Shown here piece by piece: positions 1-7,654 of a stretch of DNA of 39,823 nucleotides. The notes beneath the pieces are model-generated. The model ran no database searches. It had not been told where the DNA came from and was given only the letters and a program-made list of their open reading frames with translations. The stretch lies in NCBI GenBank assembly GCA_023954035.1, contig JAMLIT010000035.1, forward strand, positions 1-39,823, in the 5' to 3' direction. The position numbers and the translations under genes are program-made. This DNA comes from Burkholderiaceae bacterium. GTDB lineage: Bacteria; Pseudomonadota; Gammaproteobacteria; Burkholderiales; Burkholderiaceae_C. How positions within the stretch are numbered: the stretch's first letter is position 1; every line of letters begins with the position of its first letter.

Positions 1-2
1 TC

Positions 3-122
3 ATCACCCGAAGCAAACGCGAGCTTTTGGCGGCTGGCTTTATCCATGAAACGGTAAAGGGGCACCGACCGAACCGGGCAAGCTGGTACGCCGTCACATG
101 GCAGGCGCTCGACAGATTGCTG
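3..122 (+). pseudogene. 3' remnant of a mobile-element gene, truncated by the window edge
   Basis: The third forward frame is open from the first codon and encodes a peptide containing GFIHETVKGHRPNRASWYAV and TWQALDRL. From memory this resembles the C-terminal half of small proteins found on betaproteobacterial phages and integrative elements, which normally continue past ALDRL with a PGYD-type segment. Here that continuation is missing: after about position 122 the frame (open to 410) becomes low-complexity and unlike a protein, while the neighbouring frame takes on natural-looking composition. I infer a junction near 110-122 that removed the true C-terminus. The left side lies outside the window, so the full extent and start are unknown. 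It could instead be an intact gene with an unusual tail. Confidence 0.35.
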
Positions 123-622
123 ACATCATCAAAAGGCCAAGCGTGCAATCTGTCGCATTCCCCCAAGACCACGAGGGAATGTGGCGCATGCTCGTTGATG
201 AGCAAATCCGGCGAGCCAATGCAACCGGCTTACATCCGCAACATGCTTTCGGGCTCAGCGGGCCAGACAGTGGATTGCCGTTTGACCCTGCGGACTGGGG
301 CGGTTGGGTCCATACGCCATACGAGGGCATCTGCGATGCCGACCTGTTCATCAAGCCAAGCTGGCGGGCGTTCATCCCCAGTCAAGGGATGGGAGCAGAC
401 GGCACCCTGACCGCTGCAAATGCAAGGAAGGCTTGTCATCACCTGCTAGTGGCCGGGCACGCTCCCGAGATGGATTGCGCCACCCGTCATTTGGGCGATG
501 GGTGGACGCTGTACACATCGACCAGGCCATACGTCCCAAGCAATCCTTTCAGGGAATTGCGGTTTCAAGCTGAAGAAAAGCCGCCTCCAACCACCCTGCG
601 AACCGGATGGGAAGATGATTGA
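98..622 (+). CDS. hypothetical protein at the edge of a likely integrated element
   Basis: A 174-residue reading frame with no family I recognise. It is acidic-to-neutral, rich in Trp, His and Pro (for example FDPADWGGWVHTPYEG near residue 65 and LGDGWTLYTSTRPYVP near 133), has no signal peptide or membrane segment, and ends in an acidic tail. Its composition is more protein-like than the overlapping frames. The first ATG at 98 has no convincing ribosome-binding site, and the frame is open back to about 50, so it may be the tail of a fused or frameshifted gene rather than an independent one. An intrinsic terminator follows 46 bases after its stop, which supports transcription in this direction. 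Context (gene remnant upstream, tRNA-His downstream) suggests mobile-element origin. Confidence 0.4.
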   Translation: MAGARQIADIIKRPSVQSVAFPQDHEGMWRMLVDEQIRRANATGLHPQHAFGLSGPDSGLPFDPADWGGWVHTPYEGICDADLFIKPSWRAFIPSQGMGADGTLTAANARKACHHLLVAGHAPEMDCATRHLGDGWTLYTSTRPYVPSNPFRELRFQAEEKPPPTTLRTGWEDD

Positions 623-667
623 CACCTCCAATTGCGGAGCGGACTGATTCCCGATGACCAGACCGAG

Positions 668-690
668 GCCCCCATCGTGGGGCTTTTTCT
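668..690 (+). terminator. intrinsic terminator after the edge ORF
   Basis: GCCCC (668-672) pairs with GGGGC (679-683) around a six-base loop and is followed by TTTTTCTTT. It would end plus-strand transcription coming from the element side before tRNA-His. Confidence 0.6.
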
Positions 691-723
691 TTGTCTGGTG
701 CTTGGGGGCTGCGTTAGGCCAAC

Positions 724-743
724 TTGCCTACACATTGCCTACA
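724..743. repeat. two direct copies of TTGCCTACA, 11 bp apart
   Basis: TTGCCTACA occurs at 724-732 and 735-743, so the starts are 11 bp (one helical turn) apart. They lie 60-80 bp beyond the 3' end of tRNA-His, a usual integration target. Helically phased short repeats beside a tRNA are typical of integrase arm-type sites, but no integrase gene is in the window, so this role is inferred. Confidence 0.4.
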
Positions 744-751
744 AGCAACAG

Positions 752-789
752 AAAACAAAAAACCCCGCTATCTTTTGAATAGCAGGGTT
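752..789 (-). terminator. intrinsic terminator of the ppiD / tRNA-His transcript
   Basis: On the minus strand an 11-bp stem (arms 779-789 and 761-771, one G-U pair) encloses a seven-base loop and runs into TTTTTTGTTTTC. It lies 13 bases past the CCA end of tRNA-His, the last gene of the minus-strand series. Confidence 0.85.
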
Positions 790-802
790 TCTTTACTGTA
801 CT

Positions 803-879
803 TGGGGTGGCTGATGGGGCTCGAACCCACGACAACAGGAATCACAATCCTGGACTCTACCAACTGAGCTACAGCCACC
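803..879 (-). tRNA. tRNA-His (GTG)
   Basis: The 77-nt minus-strand sequence folds as a cloverleaf with a GTGGCT-type acceptor, D-loop AGCTCAGTTGGTAGA, anticodon GTG in the loop of GGATTGTGATTCC and T-arm GTGGGTTCGAGCCCCA. The extra 5' G (G-1) opposite a C discriminator, the histidine identity feature, is present and CCA is encoded. It lies 35 nt after ppiD. Its 3' end faces the putative element remnant. Confidence 0.97.
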
Positions 880-914
880 GCATAGCTTTGAAGTATACGA
901 TGATTTTTCGTCCT

Positions 915-2843
915 TTATCCGACCGTGTCGGCTGGATCGATGACTGGCCGTGGGACCTTGATCTGCGCTTTGAAGCGTTGCTTTAGCCACTCGTAGTATG
1001 CAAACGCTTCGACCTTGGTCAGCCATTGGACGTATTGTTCGTTGCGCTGCGCTGCAATAGCTTCTGCAGGCGGTGGCGCTTCCACGATATGGGTGATCAG
1101 CGCCACCGCGTAGCCCTGCGTCCCCAGATCGACCGACACCCACCGAGGGAGATGCGCTGGGTCTTCGCTCAGCACCTTTTCCACCAGGGCGCGCGGCTGA
1201 TTGTTGGGCTCTTGGCGGGAGACCACGACGGTAGCAGAGAGTGCCTTGCCCGAAGACTCAGGATTCTTGGACCATTGCGCGAGCTTGGTCTGCCCCTCGT
1301 CACGCGCCGCCTCTTGCGACTTCCTGGCCACCAGCAAGGCCTTTGCCTTGTCGTGGGCCTCTTCGAAGCTCAGGATTCGCGCCGGGGTATAGCGCGTGAT
1401 CCGAGCTGATGCCAATTGGCTGGGCCCCACTTCAATGGCTTCCGTGTTGCGCTTGCTCTCCACAGAATCTCTGGAGAAAAGCGCGGCCCGCAACTTCGCG
1501 TTGGCAAGCACCCCCTGGTCTTGCGCACTCAGCTCCCGGGTGACTCCGGTTGCTGTGTGCAGTTTGAGCTTGAGCTTGTCTGCGACGGGACTCAGACTGT
1601 CGGACTGCTCGTAGACCATGTTGGTAAAGGTTTCGGCGATCTCTGCGAACTTGCGCTGAGACTGCTGTTGGCGCAGCTGGTCTTCGATGTCTGCGCGCTT
1701 GTCCTCAAAGCTTGGAATGCGTGCTGGCTTGATGTCGGTGAGCTTGATGATGTGGTAGCCGAAATCGCTCTCGATCACCTTGCTTATCTCGTTCTTCTCC
1801 AAGCCAAATGCCGCATCCTCAAACGGCTTGACCATGGCTCCGCGGGCAAAGAATCCGAGATCGCCGCCTTGACTCGCCGAGCCCGTGTCTTGGGAGTTTT
1901 TCCGCGCTACGTCCGCAAATGCATCGGGGGCCTTGCGTAGCTGCGCCAGCAATTCGTCCGCACGTGACTTTGCCGCCGCACGCTGCTCGGCTGGCGCGTC
2001 CTTGGCTGCAGCAATCAGAATGTGGCTGGCCCGGCGCTCTTCTTTGTCGCCAAATTGGGCTGCGTTTTCCTTGTAATAGGTCTTGAGTTCGTCTTCATTC
2101 ACCGAGATGCCCGAGCGCACGGCATCGAGATCAAGCACAACGTATTGCACGTCGGCGCGCTCGGGCTCTCTGAATTGCTCGGCGTGCGCCTTGTAATAGG
2201 TCTCGATCTCTGCTTCGGTCACTTGTACTTTCGAAGCGTACTCTCCTGGCTTGAAATGAGCGACTCGAATTTCTCGCTGCTGAAACAGGGGGGAGAGCGT
2301 CACCTCGGCCAGCGCTGGCGTTGCGAAACTGGTATTGACCACAGCGCCGAGCACCTGGTTGACTGCCAAGTCGTAGCGCATCCGGGATTCAAAACCCTCC
2401 GGGGTCAATCCCTGCGTCGCGACAAGTTTGCGATACGCTTCGGCGTCCAGGCTGCCGTCCGGCCGGCGGAGCGCGGCGATCTCGGGAATTTCTTGCAATG
2501 CGCTGGCGAGACGGGCGTTGCTGGGTTGAAGGTGGAACTTGTTCGCTGCGGACTGGAGAACGCGGTCACGCACCATGCGTTCCAGAGTAGCGTAGCGCGC
2601 CTGCGGCGAATCGAGCAAGGCGCCGTCAATCCCCGGCTGCTGCGCTCGCAGTCGATCAGACTCGACACGGTGCGCATTGTCCCATTCGGCCTGGGTGATG
2701 TCCTGACCGTCGACCCGCGCAACGACCGGACTGCTGCCGGAAAAATATTGCGAATCAATGCCGACAAGAACAAACGACGGGATGATCAGCAAGAACATCA
2801 CGAGCATCGCGATCTTTGAGTGCTTGCGGATGGATTCAAACAT
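915..2843 (-). CDS. ppiD: periplasmic chaperone / peptidyl-prolyl isomerase PpiD
   Basis: A membrane-anchored periplasmic folding factor that acts on proteins leaving the Sec translocon. The 642-residue protein begins MFESIRKHSK, has one N-terminal transmembrane segment (about residues 12-30), a SurA-like N-terminal chaperone region, and a parvulin (PPIC) domain at about 270-372 with RASHILIA, GGDLGFF and FGYHIIK motifs. Length and order match the PpiD/SurA_N_3 family (E. coli 623 aa). I chose the ATG at 2843, giving the conserved MFESIR start, over a TTG seven codons earlier. Gene order hupB-ppiD is conserved in proteobacteria; here a tRNA-Val and an intrinsic terminator lie between, so ppiD probably has its own promoter or depends on readthrough. 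Confidence 0.95.
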   Translation of the reverse strand: MFESIRKHSKIAMLVMFLLIIPSFVLVGIDSQYFSGSSPVVARVDGQDITQAEWDNAHRVESDRLRAQQPGIDGALLDSPQARYATLERMVRDRVLQSAANKFHLQPSNARLASALQEIPEIAALRRPDGSLDAEAYRKLVATQGLTPEGFESRMRYDLAVNQVLGAVVNTSFATPALAEVTLSPLFQQREIRVAHFKPGEYASKVQVTEAEIETYYKAHAEQFREPERADVQYVVLDLDAVRSGISVNEDELKTYYKENAAQFGDKEERRASHILIAAAKDAPAEQRAAAKSRADELLAQLRKAPDAFADVARKNSQDTGSASQGGDLGFFARGAMVKPFEDAAFGLEKNEISKVIESDFGYHIIKLTDIKPARIPSFEDKRADIEDQLRQQQSQRKFAEIAETFTNMVYEQSDSLSPVADKLKLKLHTATGVTRELSAQDQGVLANAKLRAALFSRDSVESKRNTEAIEVGPSQLASARITRYTPARILSFEEAHDKAKALLVARKSQEAARDEGQTKLAQWSKNPESSGKALSATVVVSRQEPNNQPRALVEKVLSEDPAHLPRWVSVDLGTQGYAVALITHIVEAPPPAEAIAAQRNEQYVQWLTKVEAFAYYEWLKQRFKAQIKVPRPVIDPADTVG

Positions 2844-2860
2844 GGGCCGAACTTTCAATG

Positions 2861-2893
2861 ACAAAAAGAAAAGGCGAACTCGCGTTCGCCTTT
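2861..2893 (-). terminator. intrinsic terminator after hupB / tRNA-Val
   Basis: A perfect 10-bp stem (arms 2884-2893 and 2870-2879) with a four-base loop, followed on the minus strand by TTTTCTTTTT. It begins eight bases past the CCA of tRNA-Val and ends 18 bases before the ppiD start, separating hupB-tRNA-Val from ppiD. Confidence 0.85.
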
Positions 2894-2900
2894 GAATCAG

Positions 2901-2976
2901 TGGTGGGTGCTGACGGGGTCGAACCGCCGACCTACGCCTTGTAAGGGCGCCGCTCTACCAACTGAGCTAAGCACCC
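2901..2976 (-). tRNA. tRNA-Val (TAC)
   Basis: A 76-nt cloverleaf on minus with acceptor GGGTGCT/AGCACCC, D-arm TAGCTCAGTTGGTAGA, anticodon TAC inside CCCTTACAAGG, T-arm GGCGGTTCGACCCCGTC and encoded CCA. It begins only 16 nt after the hupB stop, so it is probably processed from the hupB transcript. Confidence 0.97.
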
Positions 2977-2992
2977 CACCTTGATCTGCGCG

Positions 2993-3265
2993 TCAGTTCA
3001 AGGCGTCTTTCAACGCCTTGCCCGGACGGAACTTTGGAACCTTTGCAGCCTTGATTTTAATCGCAGCGCCAGTGCGCGGATTGCGCCCGGTGCGCGCCGC
3101 GCGCTTGCCGACGGCAAAAGTGCCGAAACCGACGAGTGACACCGTACCGCCCTTCTTCAAGGTTTTCTTCACCGCCTCGATGGTCGATTCCAGCGCACGC
3201 GCGGCAGCGGCTTTGGAAAGGTCAGCATTGTTTGCGATGTGCTCGATCAGTTCGGTTTTGTTCAC
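2993..3265 (-). CDS. hupB: DNA-binding protein HU
   Basis: A 90-residue histone-like nucleoid protein that bends and compacts DNA as a dimer. The sequence starts [11 protein letters not shown] and carries the HU signature in [18 protein letters not shown] (about residues 46-63) with the DNA-wrapping arm around RNPRTG and the C-terminal [13 protein letters not shown]. The start codon is GTG at 3263-3265, preceded by a GAGAGG ribosome-binding site at good spacing. Its neighbours are tRNA-Val immediately downstream and ppiD beyond; lon, often upstream of hupB in other proteobacteria, is absent here. Its leader carries overlapping inverted repeats (3322-3360). Could be named hupA/hupB; the paralogue cannot be distinguished from sequence alone. 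Confidence 0.96.
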   Translation of the reverse strand: MNKTELIEHIANNADLSKAAAARALESTIEAVKKTLKKGGTVSLVGFGTFAVGKRAARTGRNPRTGAAIKIKAAKVPKFRPGKALKDALN

Positions 3266-3620
3266 AAGAAGCCTCTCGGGGAATTAGGGGTGATTGTCTC
3301 TTGGTTTTCTGGCCGTTGCCTGCCTTGGATCTCAGCCGTGTCGACCAAGGCTCGACGGCTTGAGAGGCGGGTTGAGCACGCGCGGTGCTGCCGATTCAGA
3401 TTAAAACCACCGGGATTCACGGTGTCAATACGGGATGCAGGCAGCCCGCAAAGAGCTTGAATTCTATGCGTAATCGGACCCGCATCGGACAGTTCGGTGA
3501 CGGCGGGCACAATTGACCACATATGCGCAACTTCCCGGATTGACAGCCGCGCTTGAGCATTCGGTGACATGGGCTAGGCACATCGCTCCATCGCGATGCG
3601 GGCAAACACAACTGCTCACG
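3266..3620. other. non-coding stretch between hupB and pgsA
   Basis: About 400 bases (3266-3679) carry no credible gene; the open frames here look like chance. It holds the hupB promoter region and leader repeats on the minus strand, and, at its far end, a copy of the interspersed repeat (3621-3675). I see no tRNA, and no clear pgsA terminator other than the repeat itself. Confidence 0.5.
3322..3360 (-). promoter_or_regulatory. overlapping inverted repeats in the hupB leader
   Basis: Two inverted repeats interleave. GCCTTGG (3322-3328) pairs with CCAAGGC (3345-3351), and AGCCGTGTCGA (3334-3344) pairs with TCGACGGCT (3352-3360), whose loop is exactly the second arm of the first pair. In the hupB direction the arms run A-B-A'-B', so the two hairpins exclude each other. 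They sit 57-95 nt before the GTG start. Whether the region is transcribed is not known; it may instead be an operator. Confidence 0.35.
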
Positions 3621-3675
3621 AATAAATAGCATAAAACGCCCAAAACACCGGCGCTAGAAACCGATTTCTTACAAA
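3621..3675 (-). repeat. interspersed repeat, copy 1 (after pgsA)
   Basis: Read on the minus strand it follows the pattern shared by all four copies: a GGxxTCTAGCGC core, then GGGCGTTTT, then GCTAT. It begins five bases after the pgsA stop codon. It is the most diverged copy in the middle portion. Confidence 0.6.
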
Positions 3676-3679
3676 ACGA

Positions 3680-4246
3680 CTACTTCACGCGTGCACGGAT
3701 CTCTGGCAGCGCCTTCTGCAGGTAATACGCCATCGACCAGACGGTAAGCACGGCTGCAATCCAGATGAGCCACAGTCCCAGAACGCCGGAATCGAGGCCC
3801 GCAGGCAATGGCCCGTTGTAGAGCAGAAAGGGAATCGCCACCATTTGCGCCGTGGTCTTGAGCTTGCCCAGCATGTGCACGGCCACGCTGCGGGAAGCGC
3901 CGATCTGCGCCATCCATTCGCGCAGTGCGGAGATGGCAATCTCGCGTCCGATGATGATCAGCGCAACAAACACGTCGGTGCGCTGCAAGTGCACCAGCAC
4001 CAAAAGCGATGCGGCGACCAGGAATTTGTCGGCCACCGGGTCGAGAAAGGCGCCGAAGGAAGAGGTCTGATTGAGCCGCCGGGCCAAAAATCCGTCGAGC
4101 CAGTCGGTGGCTGCGAAGACCACGAACATCACGGTGGCGATCAGATTGCGCGACTCCTCGGCGAGCGGAAGGTAGAACACCCCGACGATCAACGGTATCG
4201 CGACAATGCGCGTCCAGGTCATGATGGTGGGAATGGTCCAGAACAT
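3680..4246 (-). CDS. pgsA: CDP-diacylglycerol--glycerol-3-phosphate 3-phosphatidyltransferase
   Basis: The membrane enzyme that makes phosphatidylglycerophosphate from CDP-diacylglycerol and sn-glycerol 3-phosphate, the committed step to phosphatidylglycerol and cardiolipin. The 188-residue protein has the CDP-alcohol phosphatidyltransferase signature D-x2-DG-x2-AR-x8-G-x3-D-x3-D in DWLDGFLARRL...GAFLDPVADK (about residues 48-74), with N-terminal IPTIMTWTRI and several hydrophobic helices after it. Length equals E. coli PgsA (182). It follows uvrC by 79 nt on the same strand, the widespread uvrC-pgsA order. A repeat element starts just past its stop. Confidence 0.96.
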   Translation of the reverse strand: MFWTIPTIMTWTRIVAIPLIVGVFYLPLAEESRNLIATVMFVVFAATDWLDGFLARRLNQTSSFGAFLDPVADKFLVAASLLVLVHLQRTDVFVALIIIGREIAISALREWMAQIGASRSVAVHMLGKLKTTAQMVAIPFLLYNGPLPAGLDSGVLGLWLIWIAAVLTVWSMAYYLQKALPEIRARVK

Positions 4247-4325
4247 GGGTCAGATTGTGTCACGCGCAGCGCAGTGCAGCGGCTTGCGCGGCGCTGCAGT
4301 CGGTGCTCAGGAAATTCGCTGCCTC

Positions 4326-6308
4326 TCACCGCAGCGCGCGGTAAATTTCCTGTGCCAGTTCCAGGGAAATGCCGTCGACGGCGCACAGGTCCACCACGCT
4401 GGCCGCAGCCACCCCACGCACGCCCCCAAAGCGTTGCAGCAAGCGCGCCCGCTTCTTCGGCCCTACGCCGGCGATGTCCTCCAGGCGGCTGCCTCCCGTG
4501 CGCACCCGCGCGCGGGCCGAGCGCATGCCGGTAATGGCAAAACGGTGTGCTTCGTCGCGGATCTGCGCCACCAGCATCAAAGCGGCAGAGTCCTTGCCCA
4601 GATACACCTTCTCGCGCCCATCGGCGAACACCAGCTCCTCCAGGCCGACTTTGCGGCCCTCGCCCTTTTCGACGCCAACGATGCGCGAGGTGTCCAGCCC
4701 CAGAGCGGCAAACACCTCGCGCGCCACGCCCACCTGCCCCTTGCCGCCATCGATCAGCACCAGGTCGGGCAGGCGTGCGGCGCCGGTCGCCGGCTCTGCG
4801 CCCCCGGCCTCGCGCTGGGCTTCAGCCACCTTGCCGTAGCGGCGTTCGAGCACCTGCCGCATGGCGGCATAGTCGTCGCCGCCGGTGATGCCGGAAATGT
4901 TGTAGCGCCGGTAGTCGCCGCTTTGCATCTTGTGGTTCTGGAACACCACGCATGAGGCCTGCGTAGATTCTCCCGCGGTATGCGAGATGTCGAAACACTC
5001 AATGCGCAACTGGTCCAGATCGTCCTGCGGCAGATCGAGCGCTTGGGCCAGCGCACGCGTGCGCGCTTGCTGAGACCCCTCTTCGGCCAGCAGACGGGTG
5101 AGCTGCAATTGCGCATTGTTCTGCGCCATGTCGAGCCAGGCGCGGCGCTGTTCGCGGGGCTGATGTACAGCGTTGATGCGCAAGCCCGCATGCGTCCCGA
5201 GGGCGTCGAGCAACGTGCGCTCGACCGGCTCACTGGTGACGAGCACCGGCGGCACTGGAACATCGAGATAGTGCTGGGCAATGAAAGCCTGCAGCACCAG
5301 CGCCTCCACGCTGAGCGCAAGGGCGGGCTGGCCATCGGCACGCTCTGCCTCGTGCGCAGACTCCCCTTCTTCAGCGCGCGCTTCCTCCAGCGCCGCAGCG
5401 TGGTCGACGTGCACCGGGAAGTAGGCGCGGTCGCCCAGGTGCCTGCCGCCACGCACCATCGCCAGGTTGACGCAGGCGCGCCCGCCCTGCACCCGCACCG
5501 CGAGGATGTCTACGTCCTTGTCGTGGCTGGTCTCAACCGACTGCTGGTGCAGCACCCGCGCAAGCGCGCCGATCTGGTTGCGCAACTCTGCTGCCTGCTC
5601 GAACTCCAGACGCTCGGCGTGCGCCAACATGCTCTGCTGCAGCGCGTCCATGACGACAGCCGCTTCCCCGCGCAGCAAGGCTTCGGCGTGGGCCACGTCC
5701 ACTGCATAGGCTTGCGGGGAGATCAGTCCCACGCAAGGTGCACTGCAGCGTTTGATCTGATAGAGCAGGCAGGGGCGGCTGCGATTGGCAAAGACGGTAT
5801 CTTCGCAAGTGCGCAGGCGAAAGACCTTTTGCAGCAGCAAAATGGTTTCCTTGACGGCCCAGGCGCTCGGGTAGGGACCGAAGTAGCGGTGCTTCTTGTC
5901 CGTCTTTCCGCGGTAGTAAGCCAGGCGCGCAAAACGCTGGCTGGGGTCGTCTCCGGTGCCGTCCTTGACCGACACGCCGGTCATCTTGAGGTAGGGGTAA
6001 CTCTTGTCGTCGCGAAAGAGAATGTTGTACCTGGGCTGAAGCGACTTGATGAGGTTGTTTTCCAGCAGCAGCGCTTCGGCCTCTGAGCGTACCACCGTGG
6101 TTTCCAGACGCGCGATCCTGCCCACCATGTGGGCAATGCGCGTACCTACCTGGGTCTTCGTAAAGTAGCTCGACACCCGCTTTTTCAGATTGCGCGCCTT
6201 GCCGACATACAGCAACCCGTCGTCCGAGTCGAAATAGCGGTACACACCGGGCAGCGGCGGAAGGGCGGCCACCTGGGCCAACAAATCATCGGAATGCGCG
6301 TCGGACAT
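4326..6308 (-). CDS. uvrC: excinuclease ABC subunit C
   Basis: The nuclease of nucleotide excision repair that makes both incisions around a lesion bound by UvrB. The 660-residue protein starts MSDAHSDD and contains a GIY-YIG domain (LPGVYRYF and [14 protein letters not shown], residues 18-46) for the 3' cut, a UVR motif binding UvrB ([16 protein letters not shown], roughly 210-230), an RNase-H-like domain with IECFDISH and [10 protein letters not shown] for the 5' cut, and C-terminal helix-hairpin-helix motifs ([16 protein letters not shown]). The frame stays open far upstream, antisense to earP, but the ATG at 6308 matches the family N-terminus. Divergent from earP with 55 nt between starts, so both promoters must lie there or in the neighbouring coding ends. 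Confidence 0.97.
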   Translation of the reverse strand: MSDAHSDDLLAQVAALPPLPGVYRYFDSDDGLLYVGKARNLKKRVSSYFTKTQVGTRIAHMVGRIARLETTVVRSEAEALLLENNLIKSLQPRYNILFRDDKSYPYLKMTGVSVKDGTGDDPSQRFARLAYYRGKTDKKHRYFGPYPSAWAVKETILLLQKVFRLRTCEDTVFANRSRPCLLYQIKRCSAPCVGLISPQAYAVDVAHAEALLRGEAAVVMDALQQSMLAHAERLEFEQAAELRNQIGALARVLHQQSVETSHDKDVDILAVRVQGGRACVNLAMVRGGRHLGDRAYFPVHVDHAAALEEARAEEGESAHEAERADGQPALALSVEALVLQAFIAQHYLDVPVPPVLVTSEPVERTLLDALGTHAGLRINAVHQPREQRRAWLDMAQNNAQLQLTRLLAEEGSQQARTRALAQALDLPQDDLDQLRIECFDISHTAGESTQASCVVFQNHKMQSGDYRRYNISGITGGDDYAAMRQVLERRYGKVAEAQREAGGAEPATGAARLPDLVLIDGGKGQVGVAREVFAALGLDTSRIVGVEKGEGRKVGLEELVFADGREKVYLGKDSAALMLVAQIRDEAHRFAITGMRSARARVRTGGSRLEDIAGVGPKKRARLLQRFGGVRGVAAASVVDLCAVDGISLELAQEIYRALR

Positions 6309-6363
6309 GGCGCTATTGTGCAAATTTGGGATTGCGCGCGCGCAAGCCAAGGACAATGCAGGC

Positions 6364-7515
6364 ATGAACGCCGGGTCGTTGCAGACTTTTCCTCGCTGGC
6401 AGTGGGATGTCTTCTGCCAGGTCATCGACAACCACGGTGACCTCGGCGTGTGCTGGCGCTTGGCAAGCCAGTTGGTGCAGGCAGGCCAGCGCGTGCGCCT
6501 GTGGGTGGACGACGCCTCGGCCCTGGCCTGGATGGCGCCCGAAGGCGCCGCGGGTGTCGATGTTCGCCCCTGGGGCACACTGCCTGCCGCTGACGAGCCG
6601 CCAAGCGGCGTTCTGGTCGAAACCTTTGGCTGCGAGATTGCGCCTGACTTCATCGCATGCTGCGCAAACCGGGTCCGCGCTGGCGCGCAGAAGCCCGTCT
6701 GGATCAACCTCGAATACCTTAGCGCCGAAGCCTTGGTGCGTCGCCACCATGGTCTTCCCAGCCCCGTGCTGCATGGGCCGGCTGCAGGCTGGACCAAGTG
6801 GTTTTATTACCCCGGCTTTGGCACCGGCACCGGCGGTTTGTTGCGCGAACGGGGTTTGATGGACCGGCTTCATGGGTTTGACCGCAAGGCATGGCGGCGC
6901 CGACAGGAGCGCGGCGCCGAGGGCGTCGCGCCGACGCAAGCGCAGCGCTGGGTGTCGCTGTTTTGCTACGAGCCCCCCGCGCTGGCCGACTGGCTTGGCC
7001 AATGTGAACACAACCCAGCCGGGCCCACCCGGCTCCTGGTCACTCCCGGCAGGGCGCGACATGCCGTGCAGGCACTGAGGGAGAAAATATCAAGTGAAAT
7101 AGGCCTCCAGCGCTTATCTGGTAAGCCTGAGCAGCTATACATTTCATATGTTGACTACCGCCCCCAGGTGGCGTTCGATGAGCTGCTATGGGCCTGCGAT
7201 TTGAACTTCGTGCGCGGCGAGGATTCGTTGGTCCGGGCTCTGTGGGCGGGCCGACCACTGGTCTGGCAGATCTATCCGCAGGAAGACGGCGCACATCGGC
7301 CGAAGCTGCAAGCGTTTCTCGACTGGCTCCAGGCGCCTGCCAGCCTGCGCCAGTTCCACGCGGTTTGGAGCGGTCTGGCAGAGGGAGCGTTGCCGCTGGT
7401 GGACGCAGCGCTGCTGCAGGAGTGGGGCGCTTGCGTTCGCGCAGCGCGTGCGCGTCTGTTAGAGCAAGATGATTTGTTGACCCAATTGCTGGGGTTTTGC
7501 GCAAGCAAACGGTAA
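6364..7515 (+). CDS. earP: EF-P arginine rhamnosyltransferase EarP
   Basis: Transfers rhamnose from dTDP-rhamnose to Arg32 of elongation factor P, the modification that lets EF-P relieve stalling at polyproline. The 383-residue GT-B protein has the N-terminal acceptor-site motif [18 protein letters not shown] (about residues 18-35) and the C-terminal nucleotide-sugar motif [20 protein letters not shown], followed by IYPQEDGAH. The start at 6364 leaves a compact family-like N-terminus; the frame is open further upstream into the uvrC start. efp lies 139 nt downstream, the conserved pairing. Oddity: residues about 241-261 are encoded by a copy of the interspersed repeat in frame (7085-7147), between the two domains and just before the conserved C-terminal block, probably a tolerated surface insertion. 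Confidence 0.93.
   Translation: MNAGSLQTFPRWQWDVFCQVIDNHGDLGVCWRLASQLVQAGQRVRLWVDDASALAWMAPEGAAGVDVRPWGTLPAADEPPSGVLVETFGCEIAPDFIACCANRVRAGAQKPVWINLEYLSAEALVRRHHGLPSPVLHGPAAGWTKWFYYPGFGTGTGGLLRERGLMDRLHGFDRKAWRRRQERGAEGVAPTQAQRWVSLFCYEPPALADWLGQCEHNPAGPTRLLVTPGRARHAVQALREKISSEIGLQRLSGKPEQLYISYVDYRPQVAFDELLWACDLNFVRGEDSLVRALWAGRPLVWQIYPQEDGAHRPKLQAFLDWLQAPASLRQFHAVWSGLAEGALPLVDAALLQEWGACVRAARARLLEQDDLLTQLLGFCASKR
7085..7147 (+). repeat. interspersed repeat, copy 2 (in frame inside earP)
   Basis: Contains GGCCTCCAGCGCTTATCTGG and then AGCCTGAGCAGCTATA, the same order of blocks as the minus-strand reading of the other three copies. The reading frame of earP passes through without a stop, giving a peptide that includes [19 protein letters not shown]. 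The copy is in the sense direction of its host gene, as are the others. Confidence 0.65.
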
Positions 7516-7518
7516 AAT
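7513..7518 (+). promoter_or_regulatory. candidate -10 element for efp
   Basis: TAAAAT overlaps the earP stop codon and lies 137 nt before the efp start. No good -35 box is seen at 16-18 bp, so this is weak; efp may also be read from the earP promoter. Confidence 0.25.
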
Positions 7519-7654
7519 AGCAGGCTTTGCGCAATCAAGCCGGCCGCATTTTGCTCTGGCGCAGCGCAATCCACGCCGCGAAACATGCTCCGGCGCGGCT
7601 GCCCACCGGCACGCTGGCGCTTCGCATCAAGCGGCCCAAACCCAGCAACACGCT

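Noticed and set aside
3262-3632. Two minus-strand ORFs (about 70-100 codons) between hupB and pgsA
   Set aside because: No homology I recognise, no good start sites and overlap with each other and with the hupB leader; more likely chance frames.
5467-6086. Long plus-strand open frames antisense to uvrC, mfd, relA and folC
   Set aside because: They mirror the codon pattern of GC-rich genes on the other strand; no ribosome-binding sites and low-complexity Arg/Ala/Pro composition.
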